In this document: in pieces, positions 37,307-45,053 of the stretch
Position numbering within the stretch: position 1 is the stretch's first letter
Layout: each line of letters begins with the position of its first letter
NCBI RefSeq assembly: GCF_900102505.1
Contig: NZ_FMVT01000016.1
Location: 1-53,595 of the forward strand
DNA from: Paracoccus tibetensis
Lineage (GTDB): Bacteria; Pseudomonadota; Alphaproteobacteria; Rhodobacterales; Rhodobacteraceae
Reading direction: 5' to 3'
Length of the DNA: 53,595 nt
The notes under the pieces: model-generated
Seen by the model: the letters and a program-made list of their open reading frames with translations, nothing else
What the model was told of the DNA's origin: nothing
The model's database searches: none
Made by a program: the position numbers and the translations under genes

Positions 37307-37345
37307 ATTACATGATCCGGGCGCAGAGGCCAGTCCCGTAGGCCC

Positions 37346-38056
37346 TCAACCGTAGAGCTGAAGCCGCAGCGCCACCCGTTCGGCCGAGCCGAGCATGTGC
37401 GCCCGCATCGCATCGCGCGCCGCCACGGGATCGCGGGCGGCGATGGCGGCGCGCAGCGCCCGGTGCTCGCGCTCGACCTGCGGGCCGATCTCCTCGGGGC
37501 GGGCGCGGGCGCGCGAATCGATGATGGTGTGCAGGATGCGGTCCGAAATCGCGCCGAGGAACTGCACGAAATAGGCGTTGCCCGTCGCCGCGGCGATGGC
37601 GCGGTGAAAGTCCAGATCGCCCAGCATCACGTCGTCGCCCGAGGCCTCCGGCGCGGCCATGCGCGCCAGCGCGGCGTCCAGCTGCTCCAGGTGCTCGGGG
37701 CCGTGATGCGTGGCAGCAAGGCCGGCGGCCTCGATCTCCAGCGGCAGGCGCAGCTGGAAGAGGTCGCGGAAGGCATGCGGCTCCATCCGACCGTCCTCGA
37801 GGCGGATATGGCGCGCGGGGCGCTGGATGACGAAGGCGCCGGCGCCCTGACGCGTCTCGATCAGGCCCTCGTTGCGCAGCTGCGCGATGGCCTCGCGCAC
37901 GACGGTCCGGCTGACGGCGAAGCTGCGCGTCAGGGCCAGCTCGGTCGGCAGGCGGTCGCCGGGTTTCAGCGCCCCCTCGCGGATCTGCAGGGACAGCGCG
38001 GCGGCGATACGGGCCGGAAGGTGCTGCGGTCGGCTCATCGGGGTGAACTCGCTCAT
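37346..38056 (-). CDS. GntR-family regulator, FadR/FCD subfamily
   Basis: The 236-residue protein has an N-terminal winged helix (LPTELALTRSFAVSRTVVRE, residues 41-60) and a C-terminal FCD domain (about 90-225). The FCD domain carries a metal-binding pattern of aspartate and histidines (GDLDFHRAIAAATGN and EREHRALRAAIAARD). It lies between the FAH dehydratase and xylD genes and is divergent from xylD, so it probably controls both in response to a pentonate or keto-deoxy acid. ATG at 38056 is chosen because AGGAGA stands 8 bases upstream; a second in-frame ATG is at 38038. Confidence 0.86.
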   Translation of the reverse strand: MSEFTPMSRPQHLPARIAAALSLQIREGALKPGDRLPTELALTRSFAVSRTVVREAIAQLRNEGLIETRQGAGAFVIQRPARHIRLEDGRMEPHAFRDLFQLRLPLEIEAAGLAATHHGPEHLEQLDAALARMAAPEASGDDVMLGDLDFHRAIAAATGNAYFVQFLGAISDRILHTIIDSRARARPEEIGPQVEREHRALRAAIAARDPVAARDAMRAHMLGSAERVALRLQLYG

Positions 38057-38090
38057 CAGGCCGTCTCCTGGCGGGGTTGATGTTCGGGAT

Positions 38091-38101
38091 TTATCAGACA
38101 A
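38091..38101. promoter_or_regulatory. Candidate GntR operator in the gntR/xylD divergent region
   Basis: TTATCAGACAA matches the site before the FAH-family gene at ATCAGACAA against GTCAGACAA, one half-site being imperfect. It is 35 bases upstream of the gntR start and 51 bases upstream of xylD, a suitable place to control both. Confidence 0.5.
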
Positions 38102-38152
38102 TCCTACCGAAAGAAATCCGCCAGTCCGCTGAAGACCGCCGCAAGGATCGCC

Positions 38153-39931
38153 ATGACCGATGACAGCCCCCGCCGCCTGCGCTCGCAGGACTGGTTCGAC
38201 AACCCAGACCACGCCGACATGACCGCGCTTTACCTGGAGCGGTTCATGAACTACGGCACCACCCCCGAGGAGCTGCGCTCGGGCCGCCCGATCATCGGCA
38301 TTGCGCAATCGGGCAGCGATCTCAATCCCTGCAACCGCCACCATCTGGACCTTGCCAAGCGCGTGCGGGACGGCATCCGCGACGCGGGCGGCATCGCCAT
38401 CGAGTTTCCGTCCCACCCGCTCTTCGAGAACTGCAAGCGGCCCACGGCGGCGCTGGACCGCAACCTCGCCTATCTGGGGCTGGTCGAGCTGCTCTACGGC
38501 TATCCCTTCGACGGGGTGGTGCTGACCACCGGCTGCGACAAGACGACGCCCTCGGCGATCATGGCGGCGGCGACGGTGGACATCCCGGCCATCGTCCTGT
38601 CGGGCGGGCCGATGCTGGACGGCTGGCACGAGGGCAAGCTGGCCGGCTCTGGCACGGTGATCTGGCAGTCGCGGCGGAAATATGCGGCGGGCGAGATCAC
38701 GCGGGACGAATTCCTGCAGACCGCGCTCGATAGCGCGCCCTCCATCGGGCATTGCAACACGATGGGCACTGCCTCGACCATGAACGCTATCGCCGAGGCG
38801 CTCGGGCTGTCGCTGACCGGCTGCGCGGCCATCCCGGCGGCCTATCGCGAGCGGGGGCAGATCGCCTATCGCACGGGCCTGCGCGCCGTCGAGATCGTGC
38901 GCGAGGACCTGCGCCCGTCGAAGATCCTGACTCGCGCGGCCTTCCTCAACGCGATCCGGGTGAATTCGGCCATCGGCGGGTCCACCAACGCGCAGCCGCA
39001 TCTGATGGCGATGGCGCTGCACGCGGGCGTCACGCTGGAGCCGTCCGACTGGCAGACCCACGGCTACGACGTGCCGCTGCTGGCCAATGTCCAGCCGGCC
39101 GGCGCCTATCTGGGCGAGCGTTTCCACCGCGCCGGCGGCGTGCCCGCCATCATGTGGGAGCTGATGCAGGCGGGAAAGCTGGACGCCGACTGTCCCACCA
39201 TCACCGGCCGGACGATGGCCGAGAACCTTCAGGGCCGCGAGGCGACCGACCGCGAGGTGATCCGCCCCTTCGACGCGCCGCTGATGGACCGGGCGGGCTT
39301 CCTGGTGCTGAAGGGCAACCTCTTCGACTTCGCGATCATGAAGACCAGCGTCATCTCCGAGGACTTCCGCGCCCGCTACCTCTGCCAGCCCGGCCACGAG
39401 GGCGTCTTCGAGGGCACCGCCTTCGTCTTCGACGGCTCGGCGGACTATCACGCGCGGATCAACGACCCCGACCTGCCCATCGACGAGAACTCGATCCTGG
39501 TGATCCGGGGGGCGGGCCCGCTCGGCTGGCCCGGCTCGGCCGAGGTGGTGAACATGCAGCCGCCCGACCGCCTGCTGAAGCGCGGCATCCGCAGCCTGCC
39601 GACGCTTGGCGACGGGCGGCAGTCTGGGACGGCCGACAGCCCCTCGATCCTGAACGCCTCGCCGGAAAGCGCGGCGGGGGGCGGGCTGGCCTTCCTGCGG
39701 ACGGGCGACCGCATCCGCATCGACCTGAACCACGGCCGCTGCGACATGCTGGTGGACGAGGCCGAGATCGCGCGCCGCAAGACGGAAGGGCTGCCCGCCG
39801 TGCCCGCCTCGGCGACGCCCTGGCAGCGGCTCTACCGCGAGACGGTGACGCAGCTCGATGCGGGCGCCACGATCCGCGGCGCGGAGGAGTTCAGCCGCAT
39901 CGCCGGCACGCCGCCCCGCCACAACCACTAG
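38153..39931 (+). CDS. xylD: D-xylonate (pentonate) dehydratase, IlvD/Edd family
   Basis: The 592-residue Fe-S dehydratase matches the length of Caulobacter XylD. Cluster-ligand cysteines appear in DLNPCNRHH, TTGCDKTTPSAIM and SIGHCNTMGTASTMNA. The substrate region INPs-like VNSAIGGSTNAQPHL and the C-terminal GTADSPSILNASPE are typical of the pentonate branch. It converts D-xylonate (or L-arabinonate) to the 2-keto-3-deoxy acid used by the FAH-family enzyme. Which pentonate is preferred cannot be told from sequence. It is divergent from the GntR gene. Confidence 0.88.
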   Translation: MTDDSPRRLRSQDWFDNPDHADMTALYLERFMNYGTTPEELRSGRPIIGIAQSGSDLNPCNRHHLDLAKRVRDGIRDAGGIAIEFPSHPLFENCKRPTAALDRNLAYLGLVELLYGYPFDGVVLTTGCDKTTPSAIMAAATVDIPAIVLSGGPMLDGWHEGKLAGSGTVIWQSRRKYAAGEITRDEFLQTALDSAPSIGHCNTMGTASTMNAIAEALGLSLTGCAAIPAAYRERGQIAYRTGLRAVEIVREDLRPSKILTRAAFLNAIRVNSAIGGSTNAQPHLMAMALHAGVTLEPSDWQTHGYDVPLLANVQPAGAYLGERFHRAGGVPAIMWELMQAGKLDADCPTITGRTMAENLQGREATDREVIRPFDAPLMDRAGFLVLKGNLFDFAIMKTSVISEDFRARYLCQPGHEGVFEGTAFVFDGSADYHARINDPDLPIDENSILVIRGAGPLGWPGSAEVVNMQPPDRLLKRGIRSLPTLGDGRQSGTADSPSILNASPESAAGGGLAFLRTGDRIRIDLNHGRCDMLVDEAEIARRKTEGLPAVPASATPWQRLYRETVTQLDAGATIRGAEEFSRIAGTPPRHNH

Positions 39932-39932
39932 C

Positions 39933-39964
39933 CTCGGGGCATGGGCGCGCCGCCTGTGCCCGAG
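39933..39964 (+). terminator. Possible hairpin terminator after xylD
   Basis: CTCGGGGC (39933-39940) can pair with GCCCGAG (39958-39964) with one bulged base, just 1 base after the xylD stop. No T run follows. The remaining gap to 40066 shows no gene and should carry the promoter of the glucan operon. Confidence 0.4.
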
Positions 39965-40066
39965 AAGCCTCGCTTCCCGGTTGCGTTGCCATAGACTGCA
40001 CAAAAGCGGGTGACGATCCGCCGCGACATCCTTAGGTTGCACGGTAAACGAAGCTCGGAGCGCGCG

Positions 40067-41242
40067 ATGAGATACAGACGACTTCTGCTGGGCCTGCTGG
40101 TCATCGTCGTCGCGCTGTGGATCATCGTGGGCGAGCAGATGTCGGGCGCCAGCGCGGATGCGGTGGTGAACGCGCCCGTCGTGACGGTGCGCGCCACCGT
40201 CGCCGGTAACCTGACCGTCGCGCCGCGCCAGCTGGGCGCGCGAGTGACATCGGGCGAGGTTCTGGCCAGCATCGAGGACCCGGTCGTCGATCGCGTCCGG
40301 CTGGACGACCTGCTGATGGAGGCGCGGCTGGAGGAGGCCGCGCGCGTCCAGATCGAGGCGCTGCTGGCCGACACCGAAACCGTCCGCGCCTCGCTTCTGG
40401 AACGGACCGAGATCTTCCGCGCCTGCCGGCTGGAGGAGCTGCGCGCCCGCCTGGCCCATGCAGAGGCGCGCCTCGCCATCCTCGAGGCCGGCGGCGGGCC
40501 CGCAACTGGTGCGCAGCAGCAGCTTCTGGATGCGGTCGAGGAAGGCATCGACCGCCTGCCGGCCGAGCCGCGGCTGGATGCGCTGACGCTGGACCATGCC
40601 CGCGAGCGGGTCGAGGTGCTGCGAATCGCCCTGCGCGCGGCCGAGGACGACGTCTTCCTCGGTGACGGCTACAACGATGCACCCAATGCCGAGCAGCGCG
40701 CGGTCGAGCTGGCGGGCGAGATCTCGTCCCTGCTGACGCGCCTCGCCGAGGCCGAAGAGCGCGTCGCTGCGGTCAGCGAGCGCGTGGACCGCGAGCGTCG
40801 GCGCGTCAACGGGCTGACCGGCGGCGAGATGCAGGCCCCCGTCACCGGCCTTCTGTGGGAGGTGCTTCAGGCCAGCGGCGTCAATGTCCAGCGCGGCGAT
40901 CCGCTGCTGCGGCTGGTGGACTGCCGCGGCACGCTGGTCACCGCCTCGGTGACCGAAAGGGTCTACAACTCGCTGGCCGTCGGGGATGCGGCCGAGTTCC
41001 GGCTCGGCGGCACCTCCACCGTCTATGGCGCGACCGTGGCACGCCTGGCCGGCAGCGGGGCCGAGACGATCTATCGCAACCTCGCCGTCGCCCCGAGTGA
41101 GCGTCACCTCGAGCGCTACGACGTCGCGCTGATCGTGCCCGAACTGGCCGAGCTTGGCGTCGAGGGCTGCATGATCGGCCGCACCGGCCGCGCCTTCTTC
41201 GACGGCCGGCCGCTGGACGGGCTGCGCCGCCTGCTGCCCTAG
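40067..41242 (+). CDS. Membrane-fusion (HlyD-like) protein of a glucan synthase pair, BgsB-like
   Basis: The 391-residue protein has one N-terminal transmembrane helix (RRLLLGLLVIVVALWIIVG, residues 4-22) and a periplasmic body. A biotinyl-lipoyl-like half motif (APVVTVRATVAGNL, about 40-55) is followed by a long alpha-helical hairpin (about 80-265, rich in E, R, A, L). The second half motif is APVTGLLWEVLQASGVNVQRGDPLLRL. The next gene starts directly after its stop with no gap. A membrane-fusion protein immediately before a GT2 synthase is the layout of bgsBA of Sinorhizobium meliloti, which makes mixed-linkage beta-glucan. An Alg44-like role is the alternative. Confidence 0.72.
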   Translation: MRYRRLLLGLLVIVVALWIIVGEQMSGASADAVVNAPVVTVRATVAGNLTVAPRQLGARVTSGEVLASIEDPVVDRVRLDDLLMEARLEEAARVQIEALLADTETVRASLLERTEIFRACRLEELRARLAHAEARLAILEAGGGPATGAQQQLLDAVEEGIDRLPAEPRLDALTLDHARERVEVLRIALRAAEDDVFLGDGYNDAPNAEQRAVELAGEISSLLTRLAEAEERVAAVSERVDRERRRVNGLTGGEMQAPVTGLLWEVLQASGVNVQRGDPLLRLVDCRGTLVTASVTERVYNSLAVGDAAEFRLGGTSTVYGATVARLAGSGAETIYRNLAVAPSERHLERYDVALIVPELAELGVEGCMIGRTGRAFFDGRPLDGLRRLLP

Positions 41243-43222
41243 ATGCTGGACTTCCCGCTTCTCTCGACCCTCGGCTCCAGCACGGCCCACCTGCTGCTGG
41301 CGCTCGGGGTGGGGCTGACGCTGTCGTCCTGGGTGGACGTGCGCAACAACCTGCACCGCGCGCTTCTGCTGATCGTCACCTTCCTGCTGGCGATGCGCTA
41401 CATCTGGTGGCGCGGGACCGAGACGCTGGCCCCGGCGGGCTGGACGCTGGACATGCTGGCCAGCTGGTCGCTCTTCGGCTTCGAGCTGCTGGCGATGGTC
41501 GGCACGGTCAGCTCCTACGTCATCATGTCCCGCATCAAGCTGCGCTCGGACGAGGCCGACGCCCATGCCGGCTGGTGGGGCGAGACTGAGCCGCGCGTCG
41601 CCATCCTGATCGCCACCTACAACGAGGAGCAGGACGTTCTCGAGCGCACCATCGTCGGCGCCCGCGCGCTTGGGCACCGCAACAAGGAGGTACTGATCCT
41701 CGACGACAGCCGACGCGACTGGCTGCGCGACTACTGCGCCGCGCAGGGCGTGCGCTACATGCGCCGGCCGGACAACAAGGGCTCGAAGGCGGGCAACATC
41801 AACCACTGCCTCGACCGGCTGGCCGAGGACCCGGTGCCGCCCGACTTCGTCGCCGTGCTGGACGCGGACTTCGTGCCCCATCGCGGCTTCATCTCGCGCT
41901 GCCTCGCGCTGTTCCACGACCCCAAGGTCGGGCTGGTCCAGACGCCGCAGCACTTCTTCAACGCCGACCCGATCCAGCACAACCTGGGGATCAGCCACTC
42001 CTATCCCGACGAGCAGCGGTTCTTCTTCGACCACATGCAACCTTCGCGCGATGGCTGGGGGATCGCCTTCTGCTGCGGCACCTCCTCGGTCTGCCGCTGG
42101 ACGGCGCTGCGCGACATCGGCGGGCTGCCGACCGAGAGCGTGACCGAGGATTTCATGCTGACCCTCGATCTGCAGGACAAGGGCTGGGCGTCGGTCTACC
42201 TGTCCGAGCCGCTGACCGAGGGCCTCGCCCCGGAAGGGCTGAAGGAATACGTCACGCAGCGGGCGCGCTGGTGCCTGGGGCTGATGCAGATCGCCCGCTC
42301 GCGCCTTGGGCCGCTGTCGAAGAACAACCTGCGCCTGCGCGATCGCTGGAGCGTCGCGGATTCGGTCCTCTTCTGGACGACCAGCTTTCCCTTCCGCATC
42401 GCGGTCGTCGTCTATCCCCTGCTCTACTGGTATTTCGGCACCATCGTCGTGGACGCGCAGCTGGCCGAGGTGCTCAGCATCTTCGGCACCTTCTTCCTGT
42501 GGTCGCAGATGGTCCAGCGGGTGCTGATGCCGGGGATGGTGGTGCCGATCCTGCACGACGTGGGCCAGCTGATCGGGGCCATTCCCATCAGCCGCGCGGC
42601 CTTCACCGGCCTCTTCAAGCCGAAGGGGCACCCCTTCTCGGTCACGGCCAAGGGCGGCGACCGCACGCGGATCACGGTGCAATGGCGGATGATGGCGCCC
42701 TTCACGGTGCTGCTGGCGCTGACGATCGTCGGGCTGCTGCTGGGGATCTTCGTGGACCGCTTCGCCTATCACGACGCGGGCGACGGCAAGTGGGTGGTGC
42801 TGTTCTGGACGATCTACAACGTCTTCGTGCTGTCGATGACCGTCCTCGCCTGCGTCGAGCTGCCGCGTCGCGAGCGGCACATCGCCGACCGCCCGGACCG
42901 CGCGATCTTCGTCACCGAGGGCGACATCCGCCGCCACTGGATCACCACCCTGACAATGGACGAGGCGCGGCTGCGCGGCCGCACCTATCCGGTCGGCACC
43001 CAGGGCAAGCTGCGGCTGCGCGACGCCGGCGACATCGCGGTCGAGGTGATCGCGCCGACGGTGGACGGCATCCGCGTGCGGCTCTTGCCGACGGTCGAGC
43101 AGCGCGAGGCGTTGCTGGTGCGCTTTTATGCCGAGGGCGCCGCGCCCGGCACGGCGCGGGCGCAGCTGGGCGGGCTGATCGCGGGGCTGAGCCGCCGCCT
43201 CTCGTTCAGTTCTGGTCGCTGA
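41243..43222 (+). CDS. Processive GT2 beta-glucan synthase, BgsA/cellulose-synthase-like
   Basis: The 659-residue inner-membrane protein has a GT2 domain (about residues 110-345) flanked by about 7 transmembrane helices. All processive-synthase motifs are present: D154-D155 (ILDDSRRD), D207-A-D209 (DADFVP), T301-E-D (VTEDFML) and Q339-x-x-R-W343 (QRARW). The cytoplasmic tail (about 540-659) has an arginine-rich PRRERH and a D-E-A-R-L-R-G stretch that look like a degenerate PilZ, so c-di-GMP control is possible. The length fits BgsA and curdlan synthase; BcsA is usually longer. The preceding membrane-fusion gene favours BgsA. The product (mixed-linkage glucan, curdlan or cellulose) is not proven by sequence. 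Confidence 0.82.
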   Translation: MLDFPLLSTLGSSTAHLLLALGVGLTLSSWVDVRNNLHRALLLIVTFLLAMRYIWWRGTETLAPAGWTLDMLASWSLFGFELLAMVGTVSSYVIMSRIKLRSDEADAHAGWWGETEPRVAILIATYNEEQDVLERTIVGARALGHRNKEVLILDDSRRDWLRDYCAAQGVRYMRRPDNKGSKAGNINHCLDRLAEDPVPPDFVAVLDADFVPHRGFISRCLALFHDPKVGLVQTPQHFFNADPIQHNLGISHSYPDEQRFFFDHMQPSRDGWGIAFCCGTSSVCRWTALRDIGGLPTESVTEDFMLTLDLQDKGWASVYLSEPLTEGLAPEGLKEYVTQRARWCLGLMQIARSRLGPLSKNNLRLRDRWSVADSVLFWTTSFPFRIAVVVYPLLYWYFGTIVVDAQLAEVLSIFGTFFLWSQMVQRVLMPGMVVPILHDVGQLIGAIPISRAAFTGLFKPKGHPFSVTAKGGDRTRITVQWRMMAPFTVLLALTIVGLLLGIFVDRFAYHDAGDGKWVVLFWTIYNVFVLSMTVLACVELPRRERHIADRPDRAIFVTEGDIRRHWITTLTMDEARLRGRTYPVGTQGKLRLRDAGDIAVEVIAPTVDGIRVRLLPTVEQREALLVRFYAEGAAPGTARAQLGGLIAGLSRRLSFSSGR

Positions 43223-44297
43223 TGCGGTCCTGCTGAAGCCGCGTCAGCGCGACCGACAGCTGCGCCGCCTCACGCGTGACGCGCGAGTTTGCCGGATATT
43301 CCTGCGATCCGTCCGAGATGCGGCCGGCCGAATCCGCCAGCCGGCTGATCGGCACCAGCACCGCCCGCACGAACAGCACCGTCAGCAGGCCGATGGCGGC
43401 GATCATCAGCAGCAACGCGTAATGGGCACCGTTGCGGACCAGGTCGACGCCGAAGCTCAGCTGCGTCGCGTCCAGGCGGCCGATCATGCGCCAGCCGAAA
43501 TTCGGCAGATCCCCATAGCCGACCTGCGGCACGATGGACGAGAAGTAATCCCGCCCGTCCGGCCAGGTCTCGCGCCCGCCCGAGGCGACGCCGGTCTGCG
43601 CTGCACGTAGGATCTGCAGCTCGCGCGCGCTCGGGGCCTCGGTGGTGGAGGCGGCCGAGACCTCGCCCGCCGGGTTCAGCAGGAACAGGTCGAGCCCGTA
43701 GAGCTGCGCCGATTCCCGCAGTTCGGCCGTCAGCCAGGCGGCGTTGATGTGCATGCCCAGAACGCCCACGGGATCGCCTGCGGGGCTGCGCACCGGCAGC
43801 GCCAGGTCGATGAAGCGCAAGGGCTCGCCGCCCTCGCCGCCCAGAAGCTGCGCCAGCAGCAGCGCGTCATGGACATCGCCCGCAAAGCCGCCGCTCAGCC
43901 CGCCGCGGAACCAGGGGCGCTGGCTCACGTCCACCCCGACCAGAAGCCCGTTGGTGGCGGCCACGACATTGCCGCCCAGATCCGCGAAGCCCAGCCACGA
44001 GATGCGGCTGCCGTCGCCGCTGGCCCCGGTCAGCAGATGGCCCAGCCCCTCGGGGTCGAGCTGCGGGACCTGCTCGGCCAGGTGGCTCAGGTCGCGCCAG
44101 TCGCGCTCGAGCGTGCGGGCCAGTTCCTGCGTCGCCGCCTGCGTCCGGAAACGCGCCGCGTAGTCCAGCGTGCTGTCGGTGAAGCGGTCGCCGCGCAAGA
44201 CGGCGAAGATCGAGGGCACGGCCAGCATCACCAGAAGACAGGCCAGGGCAAAGAACAAGGCGGCCTTGCGCAGCGTCAGGCGGGGAAGATCGGTCAT
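43206..44297 (-). CDS. Cache-HAMP membrane sensor without an output domain
   Basis: The 363-residue protein has an N-terminal transmembrane helix (LRKAALFFALACLLVMLAV), a large periplasmic dCache-like domain (about residues 40-290, with GVDVSQRPWFRGGLSGG and FIDLALPVRSPAGDPVGVLG), a second helix (about 290-315) and a HAMP segment (VPISRLADSAGRISDG). It then ends about 35 residues later at DRISDQN. No GGDEF, EAL, kinase or chemotaxis-signalling domain follows. Its 3' end overlaps the convergent synthase gene by 17 bases. It starts 6 bases after the OMP gene, so the two form a unit. It may pass a signal to a partner protein through the HAMP coil. Confidence 0.75.
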   Translation of the reverse strand: MTDLPRLTLRKAALFFALACLLVMLAVPSIFAVLRGDRFTDSTLDYAARFRTQAATQELARTLERDWRDLSHLAEQVPQLDPEGLGHLLTGASGDGSRISWLGFADLGGNVVAATNGLLVGVDVSQRPWFRGGLSGGFAGDVHDALLLAQLLGGEGGEPLRFIDLALPVRSPAGDPVGVLGMHINAAWLTAELRESAQLYGLDLFLLNPAGEVSAASTTEAPSARELQILRAAQTGVASGGRETWPDGRDYFSSIVPQVGYGDLPNFGWRMIGRLDATQLSFGVDLVRNGAHYALLLMIAAIGLLTVLFVRAVLVPISRLADSAGRISDGSQEYPANSRVTREAAQLSVALTRLQQDRISDQN

Positions 44298-44303
44298 GTG
44301 GCC

Positions 44304-44882
44304 TCAGAAGGTGTTGATGGAGATGCCGGCGAAGATCTCGTCCGAGCTGAGCTTGTAGCCGAGGCGCAGGCTGACGGGCCCCTGCCCGAGCCGCTTCTGC
44401 ACCGCCAGCGTGGTCTCGTGGTAGTCCTCGCTGCCGCCGCGAGACAGCTCGATCCCGATATTGGCAGGCGCGAAGGTCACCTGCCCCAGCACGAACCAGG
44501 ACCTGTGCACGCTGCTCGCCTCGGCCAGCCCGTAGATCGAGCCGAAGGGCGTGGCAGTCCACCGGTCGACCGCGACGCGCAGCCCCGCCTCCACCTCGCG
44601 CGCCTCGCCGTCGCTGCGGCGCAGGCCCACCGCCGGGCCTAGCCGCACCGTCGCCGGCGCCTCCAGCGGCAGGGTATAGGCGAGGAAGGTGGTGCCGGAC
44701 CGGCCGCCCTCGTAGTTCGAGAGGGTCGTCCCGTAGCTCAGCGCGCCGCGGCTGGCGGTGGCGACGGCGGATTGGGTGCGATCGCCGATGTCGGCCTGGG
44801 CGAAGAAACCGTCGGCCGCCGCGGCCGGCGCGGCGGCCCCCGCAAGGCAGGCGGCCAGCGCGAATGTCAGCTTGCGGAACAT
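44304..44882 (-). CDS. Small outer-membrane beta-barrel protein
   Basis: The 192-residue protein has a signal peptide (MFRKLTFALAACLAGAAAPA, cleavage around AAA-DG). The mature part alternates hydrophobic and polar residues in about 8 beta-strands and ends in phenylalanine (SINTF), the usual C-terminal signal for outer-membrane insertion. It is the first gene of the unit with the Cache-HAMP sensor and converges on the glucan synthase genes. A role as an exit pore or anchor for the glucan is inference from position; no family was recognised. Confidence 0.65.
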   Translation of the reverse strand: MFRKLTFALAACLAGAAAPAAAADGFFAQADIGDRTQSAVATASRGALSYGTTLSNYEGGRSGTTFLAYTLPLEAPATVRLGPAVGLRRSDGEAREVEAGLRVAVDRWTATPFGSIYGLAEASSVHRSWFVLGQVTFAPANIGIELSRGGSEDYHETTLAVQKRLGQGPVSLRLGYKLSSDEIFAGISINTF

Positions 44883-45053
44883 GGCAATCCTTGTGCGGCA
44901 CACGTTTAAGTGCAGTATTAACCTTCCTCTACAGCCTGCGCTAGTGGCGCCGACACCGCGCGGCGCGACCGGGGCCCGCGCGGCTTGCCGGGGCGCCGCG
45001 GCTGCCCTAAGCACGGGCGGTCCCTGCCCCGCCGCGCGCCGAAAGGAGCTGCC

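Noticed and set aside
37346..42937. A 1863-codon open frame on the minus strand spanning the GntR, xylD and glucan synthase genes
   Set aside because: Only its last 236 codons are a real gene (GntR). The rest is antisense to xylD, the membrane-fusion gene and the GT2 gene, has low-complexity R/G/D/H composition and no family resemblance, as expected in GC-rich DNA with few stop codons.
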